From Hyphomicrobiales bacterium (GTDB lineage Bacteria > Pseudomonadota > Alphaproteobacteria > Rhizobiales > GCA-2746425), in assembly GCA_002746425.1 (NCBI GenBank), contig NVXB01000111.1, positions 3,291-11,771 of the forward strand: a stretch of 8,481 nt of DNA, in the 5' to 3' direction. Positions 1 to 6,842 of this stretch are shown one piece after another; position 1 is the first letter of the stretch, and the number at the start of each line of letters is the position of its first letter. The notes under the pieces were generated by a model, which saw only the letters and a list, made by a program, of their open reading frames with translations, was not told the DNA's origin and ran no database searches. A program made the position numbers and the translations under genes.

Positions 1-248
1 TCATCAGATGGCACCGCATCGGCCTGGCCGCGCAGCTCTGTTACCCAGGTCAGCGTGTCCATTTCGTGGGCCGCATAGGCCTTAACGGTCTCCACCAGAT
101 TGGGAATGAGATTGGCCCGGCGCTTGAGCTGCACATCAATGCCGCTCCAGGCTTCCTTGCCCATTTGCCGTGCTTTAACCAAGCCATTATAGGCGAGGAT
201 CAAATAGCCAATAACGACCACAACAAGTACAAGTATGATGATTTCCAT
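1..248 (-). CDS. lemA: LemA family protein, N-terminal part (3' end outside window)
   Basis: The gene reads leftward from the ATG at 248-246 and stays open for 82 codons to the window edge, so only the N-terminal part (LemA proteins are usually near 190 aa) is present. Residues 1-20 form one hydrophobic segment (MEIIILVLVVVVIGYLILAY), an N-terminal membrane anchor. It is followed directly by the family hallmarks YNGLVKARQ (20-28) and then WSGIDVQLKRR and ANLIPNLVETVKAY (34-58). These match the conserved core of the LemA family (PF04011), membrane-anchored helical-bundle proteins whose molecular role is not established; lemA often sits beside a TPM-domain gene, which would lie beyond the left edge. 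There is no in-frame ATG, GTG or TTG between this ATG and the upstream stop at 311-309, which supports the start. Ribosome-binding sequence is weak (GGGAAG about 12 nt upstream). The family call is firm; function is unknown. Confidence 0.93.
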   Translation of the reverse strand, partial: MEIIILVLVVVVIGYLILAYNGLVKARQMGKEAWSGIDVQLKRRANLIPNLVETVKAYAAHEMDTLTWVTELRGQADAVPSD

Positions 249-275
249 AGCGCAGAACTGCTTCCCATAGGTGAC

Positions 276-304
276 ATTGTAACGCTCTTGATAGCAGGCC
301 CCAA
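276..304 (-). promoter_or_regulatory. Candidate sigma70-type promoter of lemA
   Basis: On the minus strand, TTGGGG (304-299) and TACAAT (281-276) are separated by exactly 17 bp. The -10 box is one base off consensus; the -35 keeps only TTG. A transcript would start near 269, giving a leader of about 20 nt before the lemA ATG. Predicted from sequence only. Confidence 0.45.
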
Positions 305-315
305 TCGTTCAGCAT

Positions 316-336
316 AGGGAAACAGGTGGTTTCCCT
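316..336. promoter_or_regulatory. Perfect 8-bp inverted repeat, candidate operator between lemA and the efflux operon
   Basis: AGGGAAAC (316-323), a 5-nt centre AGGTG, and GTTTCCCT (329-336) form a perfect dyad. It lies in the divergent intergenic region, 11 bp upstream of the predicted lemA -35 box and touching a weak candidate -35 for the efflux operon. No T-run follows on either strand, so it does not look like an intrinsic terminator. A regulator-binding site is the simplest reading, but no regulator gene is present in the window. Confidence 0.4.
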
Positions 337-365
337 TGTCGTGTGGCCCCAAAGGGCTGTATATG
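336..365 (+). promoter_or_regulatory. Weak candidate promoter of the efflux operon
   Basis: TTGTCG (336-341) and TATATG (360-365) are 18 bp apart, each matching four of six consensus positions. The predicted start near 372 would leave a leader of about 45 or 100 nt depending on which TTG start the adaptor gene uses. Other AT-rich hexamers between 360 and 400 could serve equally well. The rest of 366-472 contains no gene I can support. Confidence 0.22.
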
Positions 366-472
366 TTTGCTGCTATTGTAGTTTTTCCAATTTACTAAAT
401 ATCGGACGGGTTATTTTGACGCGAATTTCTTTCTCCCAAAACCTTCGTTACGCCTCATTTCACACGGTTAAG

Positions 473-1687
473 TTGCGCAAAACAGCGCTTGCGGGCCTGT
501 TGTTAGGTGCGCTTGGCATCGCGGCCAACTTGCTGCCAATGGACCAGGCGCAGGCGCAAGGCCGTGCAGCTGGTGTTGTGGTTGAGGCGGTCGAAATTCG
601 GTTGTTCAAAGAAACCTCGCCTGTATTGGGTGAATTTATTGCGCCCACCAGCTCTGTTGTGGCCTCCCGTGTGCCAGGCCTGATTGCCAGTGTCTCGGTG
701 CAGGTCGGCGATCAGGTGCAAAAATCAGATTTGCTGGTACAGCTGGATACTGAGCTGCTGGAAATTGAACTGCGCGCGGCGCAAGCCTCACGCCGCGAGG
801 CCGAGGCTGGCTTAACGGTTGCTGAGGCCGATCATGGCTTGGCACGTCAGGCGTTTGAACGTATTGAGCGGCTTAAAGACTCGCCCGCTTTCTCCGAAGG
901 TCAGCTTAACGATCTGGAGCGCCGTTTGCAGCGGGCGCTGGGGCAAATTGAGCAGGCGCGGGCGCGCATCAACAGCGCTGATGTTACCATCGCGCGCAGC
1001 CAGTATAATCTGGATAATGCCAGCATTCGCGCGCCGTTTTCCGGCACCGTGCTGGAGCGTCAGGCGCAACCCGGCGAGTTTATCAACACCGGCAACGCCG
1101 CCATCACCCTGCTCGATCAATATGATCTGGAAATTGTGGCCGATGTGCCCGCCGCCTATATTAAGGGCCTGACACCGGGCCGTGTCGTGAATGTGCGCAT
1201 TGACGGCAAAGCCGATTATGAAGCCACTGTGCGCGCCGTGTTGCCGCGTGAAACCGCCTCAACCCGCACCCGCCCTGTGCGCTTGTTAGCGCCCTTTACA
1301 GCCCAAGGCGCGCAGCCAGAAGGCGCGCAATTTGCTGTTGGCCAATCGGTGAGCGTGCTGGTGCCTATCTCTGAAGAACGCGAAGTTTTGACCGTGCCAA
1401 AAGATGCGCTGGTGCAAGGCCGTGGCGGCTGGATTGTGTATATTGCCGAGGAAGGCAAAGCGCAGCCGCGCCCGGTGAGCGTTGGCGGGGCCGTTGGTGG
1501 CCGCTTTGAGGTTTTGGGCGGGCTGGATGAAGGCCAATTGGTTGTTGTGCGCGGAAATGAGCGGCTGCAACCGGGGCAGGATATCAGCTTTGAAATGCCA
1601 GCTGGTATGGAAAAGCCCGAGACACCAATGGCTGATGCGGCAAAAACTGAAGCGCCAAAAGCTGATGCACCAGAGACCACACAATGA
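473..1687 (+). CDS. Efflux RND transporter periplasmic adaptor subunit (membrane fusion protein)
   Basis: This periplasmic adaptor links an inner-membrane RND pump to an outer-membrane channel. Counting 404 aa from a TTG at 473: signal peptide 1-28 (MRKTALAGLLLGALG, then AQA before the cut), first lipoyl half about 61-92 (VPGLIASVSVQVGDQV), alpha-helical hairpin about 93-182, second lipoyl half about 183-215 (IRAPFSGTVLERQAQPGE), beta-barrel about 217-300, membrane-proximal domain about 300-375, and a Pro/Ala/Lys-rich tail. The hairpin tip has R130, L134 and S141, the same spacing as the TolC-docking residues of AcrA. The start is uncertain: no in-frame ATG exists before 539, which lies inside the signal peptide. 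TTG at 473 gives the cleanest signal peptide, TTG at 416 is possible, and a GTG at 326 adds an implausible Cys-rich leader. The stop overlaps the pump ATG (ATGA), indicating coupled translation. The family is certain; the substrate is unknown. Confidence 0.93.
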   Translation: MRKTALAGLLLGALGIAANLLPMDQAQAQGRAAGVVVEAVEIRLFKETSPVLGEFIAPTSSVVASRVPGLIASVSVQVGDQVQKSDLLVQLDTELLEIELRAAQASRREAEAGLTVAEADHGLARQAFERIERLKDSPAFSEGQLNDLERRLQRALGQIEQARARINSADVTIARSQYNLDNASIRAPFSGTVLERQAQPGEFINTGNAAITLLDQYDLEIVADVPAAYIKGLTPGRVVNVRIDGKADYEATVRAVLPRETASTRTRPVRLLAPFTAQGAQPEGAQFAVGQSVSVLVPISEEREVLTVPKDALVQGRGGWIVYIAEEGKAQPRPVSVGGAVGGRFEVLGGLDEGQLVVVRGNERLQPGQDISFEMPAGMEKPETPMADAAKTEAPKADAPETTQ

Positions 1688-4600
1688 ACATCATCAGATA
1701 CGCCATTGAAAGACCGATAGCTGTTGTCGCCGCCGTGCTGATGGCGGTGATGTTTGGGCTTGTTGCGCTCAGCACCATTCCCATTCAGCTCGCGCCAGAT
1801 GTGCGCAAGCCGATCATCATCGTCACCACCAATTGGGCCGGTGCGGCCCCGGTGGAGGTTGAGCGCGAAATCGTCAACCCGCAGGAAGATGTGCTGCGCG
1901 GGCTTGATGGGCTGGAAACCATGCTATCGCAATCGCGCACAGGCCGCGCCCAGGTGACGCTGGAATTTGCCATTGGCACCAATATGGACCGCGCCTTGCT
2001 GCTGGTCTCCAACCGGTTGGACCGGGTGGATAATTACCCCGATGAAGCTGGCCAACCAACCCTGAATACTTCTGGTTCTGAAGACAGTCCCATCGCATGG
2101 TTTGGTCTGACGCGCGCCGAGGGCAACACCCGCCCCATCGCGCATTACGGCGATTTTATTGAGGATGTGCTGAAGGAACAGCTGGAGCGCGTGGAAGGTA
2201 TTTCTGCCGTCAACGTGTTTGGCGGCGTTTCTCGCGAGTTGCAAATTCTGATCGATCCCGAGCGTCTGGCGCAATTCCAGATGACCATTCCGCAGGTGGT
2301 GTCACGGCTGCGTTCTGAAAACATTTCGCTCTCCGCCGGTGATATTGATGAGGGCAAACGGCGCTATGTGGTGCGTGCGCAGGGTGAGTTGAACTCGCTG
2401 GAAGCTGTGCGCTCTGTGGTGCTGCGCAGCCGTACCGATCAGGGCACATTACGGCTTGGCCGGGTGCTGGTCAGCGATATCGCCACCGTACGTTTTGATT
2501 ATAAAGAGCCGGGCGCGCGCATTCGTTTTCGCGGCCAGCCCGCCATTGCCATCAACGCTGTGCGCGATACTGGTGCCAATGTTATTTCCACCATGGAGGG
2601 CGTGCGCAAAACCATTGCCCGGCTGGTGAAAAGGGACATTGAGCCTGCTGGTCTGGTGCTAAGCCAAATTTATGACGAGACGATTTATATCAACAGCGCC
2701 ATTAATCTGGTGATCCAGAACATCTGGGTTGGCGGCATTTTGGCAGCGTTCATCCTGATGCTGTTTTTGCGCTCGCCGCGCGCCACGCTGGTTATCTCGT
2801 TGGCCATTCCGGTCTCCGTGGTCTCCACCTTTGTGGCCATGGCTGCGATGGGCCGCACGCTGAATGTTATCTCGCTGGCGGGCATCGCCTTTTCCGTTGG
2901 CATGGTGGTGGATGCCGCCATTGTGGTGCTGGAAAACATCTATCGTTTCCGCCAAATGGGCTACTCCTCGCCGCGCGCATCCTATGAGGGCGCAAAACAG
3001 GTTTGGGGCGCTATTTTGGTGTCGGCGCTGACCACCGTTATGGTGTTCATTCCCATTCTCATCATGGATTTGGAAGCGGGCCAATTGTTCCGCGATATTG
3101 CGGTGGCGATTTCCGTTTCCGTGCTGTTGTCACTGATTGTGGCGGTAACCGTGGTGCCTGCCCTGTCGAGCCGCCTTTTGGGCCGCCAGAGCAAGCTGGA
3201 ACCCATGCGCCTGCCCGGTATTGATCATCTGGCGGGCTGGTTCACCAAATCGGTGTTGGCCTATGTAAGCGCCACCGTTGGCAACCGGCTTATCGGCATT
3301 ATCATGGTGGTGGTCATTGGCGGCGGCGCGCTGTCGTCCGCCTGGTATTTCCTGCCAAAACTGGAGTATCTACCCGAGGGCAACCGCAATTTGATCTTTG
3401 GCATTATCATTCCGCCGCCCGGCTATAATCTGGAAACCACCACCGGCATTGCCCGGCGTATTGAGGCGGTGGCCGAAAAGCTTTGGAACAAAGATCCGGA
3501 CGATCCTGAAGGCCCGCCCGCCATTGAAAATTTCTTTTTCGTGGCAACGCCCAGCAACTCATTTGTCGGGGCCAATGCATGGGATGGCAAGCGTGTGGCC
3601 GAGTTGATCCCGATCCTTTCCACACCAATTTTTGCCGAGCCTGGCACCTTTGGCTTCATCACCCAGCCCTCGCTGTTTGGACGCGGCATTGGCGGCGGCC
3701 GCACGATTGAGCTGAACATTTCAGGCCCTGACCTCAACGATATTCTTGTTGTTGCGCAGCAGGCCGCGGGCATTGTCGCCGGGCGCCTGCCGCGCTCTGA
3801 AGGCCACCAATTCCGCCCCATACCAGGGCTTGAGCTTGGCGCGCCGGAAGTGCGCCTGATCCCCGATCGATTGCGACTGGCTGATGCGGGCGTTGGCGCG
3901 GGCAACCTTGCCATGACAGTTGATGCCTATAATGATGGCGTGCGCATTGCCCAGATTACCGTGGATGGCGAGCGCATCGATTTGACGCTAAAGGGCGATG
4001 AAGAACACGCCAGCGCCAAGCGCACGCAAGATATTGGCAATTATCCGGTGGTCACCCAATCTGGCCAGATTGTGCCGGTGGCAGCGCTGGCAAAGATCAC
4101 CATTACCGCTGGCCCGACAGAAATTCGCCACCGCGAGCGGCTGCGAACGGTCACGCTGGAAGTGCGCCCCTCCAATGATTTGCCGCTGGAAACCGCGCTG
4201 AAAATTCTAGAAACTGACGTTGTCGCCATTCTTGAAGAGCGCGGCATGCCGCCTGGTGTGCGCTTGTCGCTGTCCGGCACCGCCGATCAGCTAACGCAAA
4301 CCTGGAACGCCATTTCGATCAACCTCGTCATCGCCATGCTGATCGTGTTTTTGGTGATGGCCGTGCTGTTTGAAAGTTTTGTGCTGCCATTGGTGATCCT
4401 TATTTCTGTGCCTGTCGCCGCTGCTGGCGGTGTCGGCGGATTGCTGGCGCTCAATTTGTTTCAGGTCCAACCGCTGGATATGCTGACCCTGCTTGGCTTC
4501 GTCATTCTGGTCGGCATTGTGGTCAACAACGCGATTCTGATTGTGCATCAATCGCTGTTTCATCTACGCGAAGAAGACATGGAACCAAAGGCCGCGATTG

Positions 4601-4869
4601 TGGAAGCTACGCGCAACCGTATTCGCCCGATTTTCATGAGCACGATCACCAGTGTTGTCGGTATGCTGCCCTTGGTGGTGTTCCCCGGCGAGGGTTCTGA
4701 GCTTTATCGCGGGCTTGGTTCGGTTGTGGTTGGCGGCCTTGCTGCCTCGGCCATTTTGACCCTGCTGACCGTGCCGCCATTGCTTGGCATCGTGCTGCGC
4801 AAAACCGATCAAAAATCTGTGCTGGATGAAGAGCCGAGCGAGGCGGCAGCGCCTGCACCAGCGGAATAA
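1684..4869 (+). CDS. Efflux RND transporter permease subunit (AcrB/HAE-like)
   Basis: Inner-membrane proton-driven pump of 1061 aa, the usual length for the RND family. It shows the duplicated layout: TM1 at about 10-32, a large periplasmic loop, TM2-TM6 at about 336-495, TM7 at about 535-555, a second large loop, and TM8-TM12 at about 877-1035. Family motifs include GMVVDAAIVVLENIYR in TM4 (406-421), GIVVNNAILIV in TM10 (944-954) and RPIFMST entering TM11 (981-987). Relative to AcrB, D407 is kept (D410) but D408 is Ala (A411), K940 is Asn (N948), T978 is Ser (S986), and a His (H955) sits where AcrB has E947. The Asp-Ala pair recalls heavy-metal RND pumps such as CusA, yet the CusA TM10 glutamate is absent. 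The C-terminus ends in an Ala/Pro/Glu-rich tail. It overlaps the adaptor gene by 4 bp and should work with it; the substrate cannot be assigned. Confidence 0.96.
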   Translation: MNIIRYAIERPIAVVAAVLMAVMFGLVALSTIPIQLAPDVRKPIIIVTTNWAGAAPVEVEREIVNPQEDVLRGLDGLETMLSQSRTGRAQVTLEFAIGTNMDRALLLVSNRLDRVDNYPDEAGQPTLNTSGSEDSPIAWFGLTRAEGNTRPIAHYGDFIEDVLKEQLERVEGISAVNVFGGVSRELQILIDPERLAQFQMTIPQVVSRLRSENISLSAGDIDEGKRRYVVRAQGELNSLEAVRSVVLRSRTDQGTLRLGRVLVSDIATVRFDYKEPGARIRFRGQPAIAINAVRDTGANVISTMEGVRKTIARLVKRDIEPAGLVLSQIYDETIYINSAINLVIQNIWVGGILAAFILMLFLRSPRATLVISLAIPVSVVSTFVAMAAMGRTLNVISLAGIAFSVGMVVDAAIVVLENIYRFRQMGYSSPRASYEGAKQVWGAILVSALTTVMVFIPILIMDLEAGQLFRDIAVAISVSVLLSLIVAVTVVPALSSRLLGRQSKLEPMRLPGIDHLAGWFTKSVLAYVSATVGNRLIGIIMVVVIGGGALSSAWYFLPKLEYLPEGNRNLIFGIIIPPPGYNLETTTGIARRIEAVAEKLWNKDPDDPEGPPAIENFFFVATPSNSFVGANAWDGKRVAELIPILSTPIFAEPGTFGFITQPSLFGRGIGGGRTIELNISGPDLNDILVVAQQAAGIVAGRLPRSEGHQFRPIPGLELGAPEVRLIPDRLRLADAGVGAGNLAMTVDAYNDGVRIAQITVDGERIDLTLKGDEEHASAKRTQDIGNYPVVTQSGQIVPVAALAKITITAGPTEIRHRERLRTVTLEVRPSNDLPLETALKILETDVVAILEERGMPPGVRLSLSGTADQLTQTWNAISINLVIAMLIVFLVMAVLFESFVLPLVILISVPVAAAGGVGGLLALNLFQVQPLDMLTLLGFVILVGIVVNNAILIVHQSLFHLREEDMEPKAAIVEATRNRIRPIFMSTITSVVGMLPLVVFPGEGSELYRGLGSVVVGGLAASAILTLLTVPPLLGIVLRKTDQKSVLDEEPSEAAAPAPAE

Positions 4870-4871
4870 AG

Positions 4872-5474
4872 ATGACGGACACCCGCTCAGAATATGAAAA
4901 GATGCTGGCGGGTGATTTTTATCTCGGATACGCGCCGCAGCTTCAGGAACTACAAATGCAGGCGAGACTGCGCCTTGCCGATTTCAATGTTTTGCGCCCG
5001 GATGATGATGAAGGCCGCACGGCTGCGATTAAAAGCATCTTCGGGTCGGTGGGCGAACACACAGCAATTGTCGCGCCGTTTTTCGTGGAATTTGGCACTC
5101 ATATTCATCTAGGTAATTGCTTCATCAATACCGGCGCAACCTTTTTGGATTGCAACACCATCACCATCGGCGATTTCACGGCGATTGGCCCGAACGTGCA
5201 ATTTTTAACCCCCAGCCACCCCATTGATCCTTATGAGCGTATTCCCAAAGAACTGATCGATGGCATACCGGATTTCTCCAAAAGCACATTTGCCAAGCCG
5301 ATAAAAGTCGGGGACCGTTGCTGGATTGGTGCTGGCACAATTATCATGCCCGGCGTCACCATTGGCGATGGCACCACAATTGGCGCAGGCTCGGTTGTCA
5401 CCCGCTCCCTGCCCGATCATGTTGTGGCGATGGGCAGCCCGGCACGAATTGTTCGAACCTTTGAAAAACCTTAG
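4872..5474 (+). CDS. Sugar O-acetyltransferase, LacA/Maa/NodL type
   Basis: A 200-aa left-handed parallel beta-helix enzyme of the maltose/galactoside acetyltransferase group (LbH_MAT_GAT), which moves an acetyl group from acetyl-CoA to a hydroxyl of a sugar or similar acceptor in the cytoplasm. The N-terminal Mac region is clear (EYEKMLAGDFYLGYAPQL, 7-24). Hexapeptide repeats follow (for example NCFINTGATFLD, ITIGDFTAIGPNV). The catalytic histidine is H116 in LTPSHPID, and the late motif WIGAGTIIMPGVTIGDG (151-167) and closing GSPARIVR (188-195) are typical. The loop after the histidine (IPKELIDGIPDFSKSTFAKP) seems longer than in LacA. The start lies 2 bp after the pump stop with a modest GGAA 5 nt upstream, so it is almost certainly co-transcribed. 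Acceptor specificity cannot be told; the context suggests a substrate handled by the neighbouring transporters. Confidence 0.93.
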   Translation: MTDTRSEYEKMLAGDFYLGYAPQLQELQMQARLRLADFNVLRPDDDEGRTAAIKSIFGSVGEHTAIVAPFFVEFGTHIHLGNCFINTGATFLDCNTITIGDFTAIGPNVQFLTPSHPIDPYERIPKELIDGIPDFSKSTFAKPIKVGDRCWIGAGTIIMPGVTIGDGTTIGAGSVVTRSLPDHVVAMGSPARIVRTFEKP

Positions 5475-5480
5475 CCACAC

Positions 5481-6638
5481 ATGACACGTAACAAATCTAT
5501 CGCGCTTATTCTGGTTCTTTGGACGGCGGGTTTGGGCGCTGCGGCGCAGTTCGCCAAGATCAGCCTGATCTTTCCAGATTTGCAAAACTATTACGCCGAT
5601 GCAGGCTCCGCATTGGGCTTTATGGTCTCGCTCCTCAGCTTTTTGGGCATTGTGCTGGGCCTGTTTGCCGGCATGCTCGTGGCCCGGTTGGGCTTTCGCA
5701 AACTTTTGCTTTTTGCGCTGCTGCTGGGCGCGGCGGTGTCGCTGTATCAGGCAAGCCTGCCGCCATTGCCACTGATGCTCGGCTCACGCGTGTTGGAGGG
5801 TGTTTCCCATCTGATCATCGTGGTTGCTGCCCCAACCCTGATTGCACAAATAAGCCCGGATCGCTTGCGGCCCTTCGCCATGACGTTATGGGGTACCTTT
5901 TTTGGCGTCGCCTTTACCATTGTCGCCTGGTTTGGCCTGCCAATGATCGAAATTCACGGCATCGCCAGCCTGTTTTACGCCCATGCCTTGTGGCTTATCG
6001 GCGCGGCCATTGTGCTGTATTTCATGCTGCCCGCACTTAACCGCGGCAAGGGTGAGCGCCCATCGCTGGCCCTGTCAGAAATCATCCGCCGCCATGTCGA
6101 GAGCTACCGCTCGCCCTTCATCTCGGCCCCGGCCCTTGGCTGGTTGTTTTACGCGCTGACCTTTGTTGCCTTGCTGACAATTTTGCCGGGTTATCTCGAT
6201 CCGCAGGACCGCGCCTTTGTCTCCGGTGCCATGCCCATTGCCAGCATCATCGCCTCGATGTCTCTTGGCGCTTTGCTGCTGCGCTATACGTCAGCGATTA
6301 ACATTGTGCTGCTGGGCTTTGCGCTGTCTGGCGTGATGATGATTGTGCTGTTGCTAACCGGCGCAACACCGTGGAGTTGCATTTTACTGTTCGCCGCCCT
6401 GGGCCTGGTTCAAGGCGCCAGCTTCGCCGCCATCCCCCAGCTCAACAACAAGCCCCAGGCGCAAGCGCTTACCAACGGTGCCATGGCGCAAATGGGCAAT
6501 CTGGGCAATATGTGCGGCACGCCGCTGCTGTTGTTTCTGGTGAGCCAATTCAGCTTCCCCGGTTTGGTTTTCTTCGCGCTGACGGCTTATATTGGCGGGT
6601 TCATTTTGCATATGTTTTTGCAGCGTAAGCGGCGATAG
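5481..6638 (+). CDS. MFS transporter (last gene of the efflux operon)
   Basis: Inner-membrane protein of 385 aa with about 12 hydrophobic segments and a polar central loop near 187-210 (LNRGKGERPSLALSEIIRR), the 6+6 plan of the major facilitator superfamily. The loop between TM2 and TM3 carries a recognisable motif A (GMLVARLGFRK, 64-74), with the usual Asp replaced by Ala; R103 in GSRVLEGVSH fits the TM4 motif B arginine. The C-terminus is short and basic (QRKRR). I cannot place it in a named MFS subfamily. It starts 6 bp after the acetyltransferase stop and has no good Shine-Dalgarno sequence, which suggests translation coupled to the upstream gene. Its position suggests it moves a related substrate or the acetylated product, in an unknown direction. 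Confidence 0.9.
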   Translation: MTRNKSIALILVLWTAGLGAAAQFAKISLIFPDLQNYYADAGSALGFMVSLLSFLGIVLGLFAGMLVARLGFRKLLLFALLLGAAVSLYQASLPPLPLMLGSRVLEGVSHLIIVVAAPTLIAQISPDRLRPFAMTLWGTFFGVAFTIVAWFGLPMIEIHGIASLFYAHALWLIGAAIVLYFMLPALNRGKGERPSLALSEIIRRHVESYRSPFISAPALGWLFYALTFVALLTILPGYLDPQDRAFVSGAMPIASIIASMSLGALLLRYTSAINIVLLGFALSGVMMIVLLLTGATPWSCILLFAALGLVQGASFAAIPQLNNKPQAQALTNGAMAQMGNLGNMCGTPLLLFLVSQFSFPGLVFFALTAYIGGFILHMFLQRKRR

Positions 6639-6647
6639 CATCCTCAA

Positions 6648-6820
6648 CCGTCATTCACTCTTCTCTTCCGTCATGCCAAGACTTGATCTTGGTATCCAGA
6701 GCAACGATCCCGCCGCACCAACGCAGATGAAGAGCCTCATCCGGCAACCACCAGTGCTGACTGGATCCCAAGATCAAGTCTTGGGATGACGTGCTATGAT
6801 GGGATGGTGGTGGATGACGG
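6648..6820. repeat. Outer inverted pair of GTCAT tips around the 6670-6790 element
   Basis: CCGTCATTC (6648-6656) and GGATGACGG (6812-6820, reverse complement CCGTCATCC) match at 8 of 9 positions and flank the main palindromic element on both sides. They resemble tips of the same element family and may be remnants of an older copy into which the present one inserted, or part of a longer element. The convergent intergenic region 6639-6842 contains no gene. Confidence 0.35.
6670..6790. repeat. Palindromic intergenic element, type A copy 1
   Basis: A 121-bp element with 30-bp terminal inverted repeats (6670-6699 and 6761-6790) matching at 28 of 30 positions. Each terminus begins GTCAT, contains its own hairpin CCAAGA-CTTGA-TCTTGG, and ends ATCCAG. 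The interior has no ORF worth reporting. The same sequence in reverse orientation recurs at 8401 to the window end, with 78 of 81 comparable positions identical. It sits between two convergent transporter genes. It resembles a MITE or REP-like dispersed element. Neither hairpin has a following T-run, so it is not a classical intrinsic terminator, though it could shield converging transcripts. Confidence 0.82.
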
Positions 6821-6842
6821 TAAGAGGATGGCATCAACCGCT

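Noticed and set aside
66..317. Plus-strand 83-aa open frame at the left edge
   Set aside because: It is antisense to lemA, whose minus-strand frame carries unmistakable family motifs through to the window edge.
326..472. N-terminal extension of the adaptor from GTG 326
   Set aside because: The added residues are Cys-rich and precede a complete signal peptide, and the GTG lies inside a perfect inverted repeat. I treat it as leader DNA, although the AGGGA upstream keeps it from being excluded outright.
2659..3084. Minus-strand 141-aa frame within the pump gene
   Set aside because: Antisense to conserved RND transmembrane segments; rich in His/Gln/Asn/Arg as expected of a complement shadow; no family resemblance.
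3423..3914. Minus-strand 163-aa frame within the pump gene
   Set aside because: Shadow of the second periplasmic loop of the pump; Ser/Pro/Arg-rich with no recognisable domain.
5519..6040. Plus-strand 173-aa frame within the operon MFS gene
   Set aside because: Frame-shifted reading of a clear 12-helix transporter; no coherent hydrophobic pattern or motif of its own.
6670..6790. Intrinsic terminator between the convergent genes
   Set aside because: The hairpins are strong enough, but neither strand has a T-run after them; the sequence is better explained as a dispersed element, which might still affect transcript ends.
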